DNA from: Lachnospiraceae bacterium
GTDB taxonomy: Bacteria > Bacillota > Clostridia > Lachnospirales > Lachnospiraceae
Assembly (NCBI GenBank): GCA_003535955.1
Contig: DPZM01000033.1
Coordinates: 1 to 17,265 of the forward strand
Direction: 5' to 3'
Length of the DNA stretch: 17,265 nucleotides
This document shows positions 12,525-17,265 of this stretch, in pieces. Position numbers and translations under genes: made by a program. Positions within the stretch are counted from its first letter, which is position 1. Every line of letters begins with the position of its first letter. The notes below the pieces were generated by a model that saw only the letters and a program-made list of their open reading frames with translations, was not told the DNA's origin and searched no databases.

Positions 12525-14753
12525 CTATACCGGATCCAGGTCAAATGTGACCCGTATATCCTTATCCTTATTTGTATTTACCGTGTCCTCTATCCTGTCC
12601 TTAAGACCGGTCAGTACATCTATGTCGCCTGATTTTAAATATATTAACTTCCTGTAAATATCGTTTATCTTCTTTACGGAGGCATCCGCCGGTCCTATGA
12701 TCCGACATCTGTCCCCATACAGGTTCATAATTATATCATTTTTAAGCTCTTCTGCCAACAATATGCTGTATTTATCAGCTTTATCCTCACTGGTCCCCTC
12801 GATCATCACCGCCATCATGTGCCCTGCGGGCGGATAGTCAAGCAGGTTCCTGTAGATGATCTCCTCATTGTAAAAAGCTGAATAATCCTGGTTTGCAGCA
12901 TGACGGATGGCATAATGGTCGGGATGATAAGTCTGTATCACCACATCTCCCGGAAGATCCGCCCTGCCCGAACGTCCCGCCGCCTGTGTAAGCAGCTGGA
13001 AGGTTCTCTCTGCCGCCCTGTAATCACCCGCATTTAACGACATATCCGCAACCAATATCCCCATAAGGGTAACATAGGGAAAGTCATGCCCCTTGACTAT
13101 CATCTGTGTGCCTATAAGGATATCGGCTTCCCTGTTCGCAAAGGTTGACAGGATCCTTTCATAGTCATCCTTCTTCTTCGTTGTATCTGCGTCCATCCTG
13201 AGTACCGATGCATAGGGGAAGAGCTTTTTCACAGCCTCTTCTACCTGCTCGGTCCCGGCCCGCATACCCCCTATAAGGGATGACCCGCATTCGGGACAGA
13301 TCTTAACATCTTCCCTTTCATAACCGCAGTAATGGCATATGAGCTTTCCGCCCCTGTGTTTTGAAAGAGACACATCACAGTGGGGACACCTTACGACATG
13401 ACCGCAGCTCCTGCATGAAACAAAACCCGCATATCCTCTCCTGTTAAGGAAAAGCATTATCTGTTCTCCCTTATTAAGGCGGTCTTCCATGAGCATTTTG
13501 AGTTCACGGCCAAACATCGACCTGTTTCCGTCCTTTAATTCCTGCTTAAGATCCGTGATGCGAACCCTGGGAAGAACCGCATCCTTTGCCCGCTCATCAA
13601 GTTCAAAAAGTCTGTATTCCCCCTTTAGTGCCTTATAGTAAGCATCAAGCGAAGGGGTTGCCGACCCCAGTATCAGTGAGGCATTGTGGAGCCTTGCCAG
13701 CTCTATAGCCGTTTCCCGTGCATGGTATTTGGGCATATTGTCCGACTTATAGGAAGGCTCATGCTCCTCGTCTATGATTATAAGTCCCAGGTTCTCAAAG
13801 GGTGTAAACAGGGCAGAACGGGGGCCGATCATTATCGATATCTCCCCCTTTCTGGCCCTTTCAAACTGGTCGTATTTAACCCCGTCCGAAAGTCTTGAAT
13901 GGATAGTGCTGACCCTGCTGCCAAACCTCTTGTAAAATCTCATAACGGTCTGATAGGTGAGAGCTATCTCGGGAATGAGTACTATAACCTCACGTCCCAT
14001 ACCTATCACATGGCTTATTATCTCCATATAAACTTCGGTCTTGCCCGATCCGGTAACACCTCTTAACAGGTAGGTTCTCCTTATTCCCTCATCATACTCA
14101 CCCGTCACTTCATTTACTATGTTTAGCTGAGCCGGATTAAGGGTCACCTGTGTCCCGGTGGGGCTGCCCTGTGCCGGATCGCGGTATAACCGCCTCCTAC
14201 GGATGCTTATTACATCCTGCTCCTCCATTGCCCTTATCGTTGGCGGAGAAATTGACAGCTTGGTCGTAACAAGCCTGTAATCAAGCTCCCCCTCACTTAT
14301 GAGTTCCTTAAGGAGACGCTCTCTTGCAGTCTGATGTTTTTTTGCATACATTTCAAGCCTTGACAGGGCTTCAATTCGCTCAAGATTAAGGACTATTGTC
14401 TTCTCTTCCTTTTCCTTTACCTGTTTTTTTACGGGAAGTACGGTCTTTAAGGCATTTATCATGGTCGATCCGTATCTTTTCTTCATCCACCAGGCAAGCT
14501 TTATCAGCCTTACCTCCACAAGCCTCGCATCCGTCCTGATCCCTGCTATTTCCTTAAGCTTTGACTCGTCATAAGCTGCTTTATCTGTCAGTTCGAGAAC
14601 ATAGCCTTCTATAAGCCTGTTCCCCTTGCCAAAGGGGATCGTCACGTAATCACCGACACTTATTATCTCCTTAAGATTTTCGGGTACAAGGTACTGAAAG
14701 GTCTTATCCAGATTTTCATGTGAAATATTCACAATGATATTTGCATATTTCAT
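12525..14753 (-). CDS. priA: Primosomal replication-restart helicase PriA
   Basis: This superfamily 2 DNA helicase reloads the replisome at collapsed forks. From the chosen ATG it has 742 residues. They comprise an N-terminal DNA-binding domain (MKYANIIVNISHENLDKTFQ), Walker A GVTGSGKT (232-239), DEEH box IIIDEEHEPSY (about 325-335), GSATPS, and an eight-cysteine zinc-binding insertion (CxxC at 447/450, 456/459, 473/476, 486/489). Helicase motifs V and VI follow (GTQMIVKGHDFP and QAAGRSGRA). The frame opens further upstream, with ATG at 14804 or 14801, adding about 16 residues that look unlike PriA and have no ribosome site, so I choose 14753, though its own site (GGATGAAAG) is weak. It is the first gene of the housekeeping run; coaBC, its usual upstream neighbour, is absent here. 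Confidence 0.94.
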   Translation of the reverse strand: MKYANIIVNISHENLDKTFQYLVPENLKEIISVGDYVTIPFGKGNRLIEGYVLELTDKAAYDESKLKEIAGIRTDARLVEVRLIKLAWWMKKRYGSTMINALKTVLPVKKQVKEKEEKTIVLNLERIEALSRLEMYAKKHQTARERLLKELISEGELDYRLVTTKLSISPPTIRAMEEQDVISIRRRRLYRDPAQGSPTGTQVTLNPAQLNIVNEVTGEYDEGIRRTYLLRGVTGSGKTEVYMEIISHVIGMGREVIVLIPEIALTYQTVMRFYKRFGSRVSTIHSRLSDGVKYDQFERARKGEISIMIGPRSALFTPFENLGLIIIDEEHEPSYKSDNMPKYHARETAIELARLHNASLILGSATPSLDAYYKALKGEYRLFELDERAKDAVLPRVRITDLKQELKDGNRSMFGRELKMLMEDRLNKGEQIMLFLNRRGYAGFVSCRSCGHVVRCPHCDVSLSKHRGGKLICHYCGYEREDVKICPECGSSLIGGMRAGTEQVEEAVKKLFPYASVLRMDADTTKKKDDYERILSTFANREADILIGTQMIVKGHDFPYVTLMGILVADMSLNAGDYRAAERTFQLLTQAAGRSGRADLPGDVVIQTYHPDHYAIRHAANQDYSAFYNEEIIYRNLLDYPPAGHMMAVMIEGTSEDKADKYSILLAEELKNDIIMNLYGDRCRIIGPADASVKKINDIYRKLIYLKSGDIDVLTGLKDRIEDTVNTNKDKDIRVTFDLDPV

Positions 14754-14861
14754 ACATCTTTCATCCAATCTTGCTGTTTTAGGCGATTTTACCCTGATCA
14801 TCATGACCAAAAGAAATGTTCGTAAAAATGTTTACATAATTCAAATAAGTCACATACCCAC

Positions 14862-14898
14862 GTTAACTTGACACGATTTCTTTGCAGTTTGTTAACTT
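14862..14898. repeat. Direct repeat AAGTTAAC upstream of priA
   Basis: The octamer GTTAACTT (AAGTTAAC on the minus strand) occurs at 14862-14869 and again at 14891-14898, 29 bp apart start to start. Each copy holds the palindrome GTTAAC. The pair lies about 110-145 bp before the priA ATG. It could be a pair of protein-binding half sites or chance in A/T-rich DNA. Confidence 0.3.
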
Positions 14899-14981
14899 AT
14901 CGTTCACAATTTGTGCATTACAATGTCATATTCTCCCCCTATACTTACCTCATAAGATAAAAATAAATCTTTTTCATAAGC

Positions 14982-14998
14982 GTGAGGTCAGACCTCAC
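14982..14998. promoter_or_regulatory. Perfect 17-bp operator-like palindrome
   Basis: GTGAGGTC (14982-14989), one central base, and GACCTCAC (14991-14998) are exact reverse complements. A one-base centre suits a dimeric DNA-binding protein better than an RNA hairpin, and no U-tract follows on either strand. The GGTCnGACC core is like sites reported for FadR-subfamily GntR regulators, but the regulator is not encoded here. It lies 229 bp before the priA ATG and 27 bp beyond the MATE terminator. Confidence 0.5.
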
Positions 14999-15025
14999 AT
15001 CCTCCCTCTAATAAATTTATATAAG

Positions 15026-15055
15026 AAATGGTTCGGCTGGCGAGTCGAACCATTT
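15026..15055. terminator. Terminator of the MATE gene (possibly bidirectional)
   Basis: AAATGGTTCG (15026-15035) and CGAACCATTT (15046-15055) form a perfect 10-bp stem with a 10-nt loop, 14 bp after the MATE stop codon. On the minus strand the 3' arm ends in UUU and continues into a U/A-rich stretch. On the plus strand it continues TTATTTTATT. No gene points into it from the plus strand. Confidence 0.75.
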
Positions 15056-15069
15056 TATTTTATTCCTAT

Positions 15070-16461
15070 CTATACCCCATCCGGCACCTTGGAGATGATA
15101 TCCTTATTTATCCTGTACATAAAATAGCAGTTCACGACAAACGACATAAGCTCGGCTATCGGGAAGGACCACCATATAAGATCGAGACCGCCAAGCCTGG
15201 CAAGTATATATGCCGCAGGTATCAGGATAAGGAGCTGTCTTGCAACGGAAACGATAAGCGAATACATTCCGTTACCCAGAGACTGATATACGGTTCCTCC
15301 TATGATGCAGAACCAGGCAAGCAGATAATGCCATGCTATTATCTTAAGAGCCGGAACTCCGTATGTTATAAGGGAAGCATCACCTGTGTTGAAGATAAGA
15401 AGAAGCTTATCCGGTATCAGCCTAAACAGCAGGAATCCGATCGATGCAAACCCGAATGCATACATCATGCATATCTTTATTGCCTCAACCATTCGCTTGC
15501 GGTTCCTTGCTCCGTAATTATATGCGAGTATCGGGATAAGTCCGTTGTTCAGTCCGAACAGCGGCATAAAGAAAAGGCTTTGAAGCTTGAAGTAAACCGT
15601 AAAGACCGCTACGGCGGCATCATTTAAGGACACAAGTATCCTGTTCATGCAATAGGTCATGACAGAACCTATTGACTGCATGATCATCGTGGGCACGCCC
15701 ACTGCATATATCCGGCCTATCGTCGGGCCGTGAGGCTTAAATCCCTTAAGGCTTATCCTTATCTCATGATTTTTCTTAAGGTTAAGGTACAGGCCCATGC
15801 ACGCAGCTACCACCTGGCCTGTGACCGTAGCAATGGCAGCTCCCGCCACCTTAAGCTCCGGAAATCCGAACATGCCGAATATCAGAATAGGGTCAAGAAC
15901 TATGTTAATCAACGCACCCGTCATCTGGGTTATCATGGAATAGAAGGTCTTGCCCGTGGACTGCAGGAGCCTCTCAAAGATGAACTGCATGTATATGCCG
16001 AAGGAACACATGAAGACTATCGACAAATACTGTGTTCCGTATACAAGTGCCAGGCCATCTCCGCCCTGAGAGCGGATAAGCTCCCCGGCGAAGAACTTAC
16101 CTATTATAAAGAAGACCACGGCACTTATAATTGACAGAAATATTCCGTTGTTGGCAGCCCTCTCAACCGTCTCATGATCCTTCTCGCCGAGAGCCTTAGA
16201 GAGAAGCGAATTGACTCCCACACCCGTTCCGGCTCCCACTGCCACAAGGAGCATCTGGAAGGGAAAGGCCATACCCACTGCTACAAGGGCTGCGGTACCG
16301 GCGGATCCCGTTGCTGTTGCTGTACCATCGGTTATCCTGGCCACGAATATCGAATCGACCACATTATACAATGCCTGGACGAGCATGGATAGGATCATGG
16401 GCATTCCGATATTTATTATAAGCTTGTTAACGGGCATGGTGCCCATCTTGTTTTCTTTCAT
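15070..16461 (-). CDS. MATE-family multidrug/cation antiporter
   Basis: This 463-residue polytopic membrane protein has about twelve hydrophobic helices in two similar halves, the usual size for MATE transporters. The N-terminal helix region reads MPMILSMLVQALYNVVDSIF, the family hallmark. The second half repeats the pattern with VGVPTMIMQSIGS. These proteins export drugs or metabolites using a Na+ or H+ gradient; the substrate cannot be predicted. Between the first and second helices there is a Thr/Gly/Ala-rich insert (TDGTATATGSAGTA, about 44-57), slightly longer than usual. The ATG at 16461 has GGAG 5-6 nt upstream. It stands alone: a 112-bp gap separates it from the GH115 gene before it, and a terminator follows it. 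Confidence 0.92.
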   Translation of the reverse strand: MKENKMGTMPVNKLIINIGMPMILSMLVQALYNVVDSIFVARITDGTATATGSAGTAALVAVGMAFPFQMLLVAVGAGTGVGVNSLLSKALGEKDHETVERAANNGIFLSIISAVVFFIIGKFFAGELIRSQGGDGLALVYGTQYLSIVFMCSFGIYMQFIFERLLQSTGKTFYSMITQMTGALINIVLDPILIFGMFGFPELKVAGAAIATVTGQVVAACMGLYLNLKKNHEIRISLKGFKPHGPTIGRIYAVGVPTMIMQSIGSVMTYCMNRILVSLNDAAVAVFTVYFKLQSLFFMPLFGLNNGLIPILAYNYGARNRKRMVEAIKICMMYAFGFASIGFLLFRLIPDKLLLIFNTGDASLITYGVPALKIIAWHYLLAWFCIIGGTVYQSLGNGMYSLIVSVARQLLILIPAAYILARLGGLDLIWWSFPIAELMSFVVNCYFMYRINKDIISKVPDGV

Positions 16462-16573
16462 AAGTTCTCCGTAAGTCAGTCATATGCAACCTTTATAGTT
16501 TAACACACAACCGCTTGGGAAAACAATATCTTCATTAATACCTGCAGGGTAAATATCCTCTCCGTCAGCTTCC

Positions 16574-17265
16574 TCATCCGACCCGATATGTTTCCTTAGG
16601 TCCAAGGTATGAATCCGGCAGGACCTCTCCGGACACATTTATAACGATCTTTTCAAGAACGAAACCGGGACTTGCCGCATATATCCTTATAGTATTAAGT
16701 CCCTTATTCAGGATCAGTACGGTCGTTGACTTCCTGATATTATCAAGGACACCCTGTCCCCAGAATAAATTATTGTCCCCAACTCTGAAATCCGAAGGTA
16801 CCAGATTTATAATATCCGTCTCCTCATCCCATACCCGTCGCCCGGAAAGATTTCCCGCGCCGCATGAAATACCGCATTCAAGCTTATTCTCCATTGATAC
16901 CGGATTAGCAGGCGCTGTGTACAGGGTTACCTCGTATTCATCCTCCTTATCAACATATACAAGGTAATCCACCGAGGGCGCATTTTTAGCCGGAACAAAG
17001 AAGGTATTTACCGGAAATGCCTTCAAGGCGGAAAGGGTACGCCCATAATCCCTAAGTATCATAAACCTTCCGCTGTCGGTTTCATTAACGGCCGCATAAT
17101 GCTCAGCTTCTATGGATATATGATTACCGGCCTTATAGGCTATTCCTTCCTGTTCGTAACCGTACCATACAAAGGTTTCTGCGGGAAGAGCCGAATAATC
17201 CGTGCAATTAACCGGGATCACAACAGTGGTATTGTTATCACCGCTCTTAACGGATACATTTATGC
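16574..17265 (-). CDS. GH115-type xylan alpha-glucuronidase, C-terminal part (window edge)
   Basis: The frame is open from the window edge to a TGA at 16574, giving about 230 residues. A GTG at 17221 is internal and not the start. The segment HISIEAEHYAAV, then GRFMILRDYGRTLSALKAFPV, then YEVTLYTAPANPV, and the ending VLEKIVINVSG...SYLGPKETYRVG match what I know of the C-terminal beta-sandwich of glycoside hydrolase family 115, including the closing YLGPxES-like motif. GH115 enzymes remove 4-O-methyl-glucuronic acid from xylan. The catalytic barrel lies outside the window, so activity cannot be judged, nor whether the protein is secreted. No other xylan gene is visible beside it. The end of another CBM-bearing hydrolase is the main alternative. 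Confidence 0.7.
   Translation of the reverse strand, partial: INVSVKSGDNNTTVVIPVNCTDYSALPAETFVWYGYEQEGIAYKAGNHISIEAEHYAAVNETDSGRFMILRDYGRTLSALKAFPVNTFFVPAKNAPSVDYLVYVDKEDEYEVTLYTAPANPVSMENKLECGISCGAGNLSGRRVWDEETDIINLVPSDFRVGDNNLFWGQGVLDNIRKSTTVLILNKGLNTIRIYAASPGFVLEKIVINVSGEVLPDSYLGPKETYRVG

Larger units (their letters stand above)
14754..15069. other. Gene-free region between MATE gene and priA
   Basis: About 316 bp hold no recognisable protein or RNA gene. They contain the MATE terminator (15026-15055), a perfect palindrome (14982-14998), and an AAGTTAAC direct repeat (14862-14869 and 14891-14898). Three very short minus-strand ORFs also occur: 14977-14945 (10 codons), 14929-14918 (3 codons, after AGGGGGAG) and 14918-14904 (4 codons, overlapping the last as TAATG). 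The promoter for the priA run must lie here, but I find no convincing -35/-10 pair. Confidence 0.6.

Noticed and set aside
14868..14898. Perfect TTGACA on the plus strand upstream of a GTTAAC stretch
   Set aside because: No acceptable -10 lies 16-18 bp downstream, and no plus-strand gene follows for several kilobases.
16540..16556. CCTGCAGG palindrome in the gap between GH115 and MATE as an operator
   Set aside because: Only 8 bp are symmetric and the flanks mismatch, so it is within chance expectation.

Overview
The window reads as a chromosomal segment of an anaerobic Firmicute, most likely a plant-polymer-degrading, flagellated member of the Lachnospiraceae (a Butyrivibrio/Roseburia-like clostridium). 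The basis is: the Bacillus/Clostridium-type gene order priA-def-fmt-rsmB-rlmN-prpC-prkC-rsgA-rpe, a PASTA-domain Ser/Thr kinase, a minimal SufC-SufB/D iron-sulfur pair typical of anaerobes, a FliW flagellin-assembly factor, and the end of a GH115 xylan alpha-glucuronidase. The family assignment is inference. Every credible gene lies on the minus strand, so transcription runs from high to low coordinates.

Layout in transcription order. (1) 17265-16574: C-terminal part of a GH115-type alpha-glucuronidase, cut by the window edge. (2) 16461-15070: a MATE-family efflux protein, closed by a hairpin terminator at 15055-15026. (3) 15069-14754: about 316 bp without a clear gene. It holds that terminator, a perfect 17-bp operator-like palindrome, an AAGTTAAC direct repeat and some very small ORFs. 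(4) 14753-3937: a tightly packed housekeeping run covering replication restart (priA), N-terminal methionine formylation and deformylation (fmt, def), rRNA methylation (rsmB, rlmN), the PP2C phosphatase/PASTA kinase pair (prpC, prkC), ribosome maturation (rsgA) and the pentose phosphate enzyme rpe. Several stop and start codons overlap or abut. (5) 3933-2255: instead of thiN, which follows rpe in Bacillus subtilis, there is a UbiA-family polyprenyl-phosphate phosphoribosyltransferase-like membrane protein and a HAD phosphatase. (6) 2139-1028: an orotate-phosphoribosyltransferase-like protein of unknown substrate and fliW, served by an extended -10 promoter preceded by phased A-tracts and ended by a strong terminator. 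(7) 929-1: sufC and the start of a SufB/SufD-family gene, probably driven by a promoter lying inside the preceding terminator hairpin.

The part most worth a second look is rpe-ubiA-HAD. It suggests that pentose phosphate/PRPP metabolism feeds a polyprenyl-phosphoryl-pentose donor pathway resembling the mycobacterial decaprenylphosphoryl-ribose route, placed inside a conserved housekeeping operon. Secondary points are the Tyr/Gly/Gln/Asn-rich juxtamembrane linker of the PASTA kinase, a perfect terminator-like inverted repeat inside the HAD coding sequence, the promoter nested in the fliW terminator, and the orphan operator palindrome before priA. No tRNA, rRNA, CRISPR array, insertion sequence or phage gene was seen.
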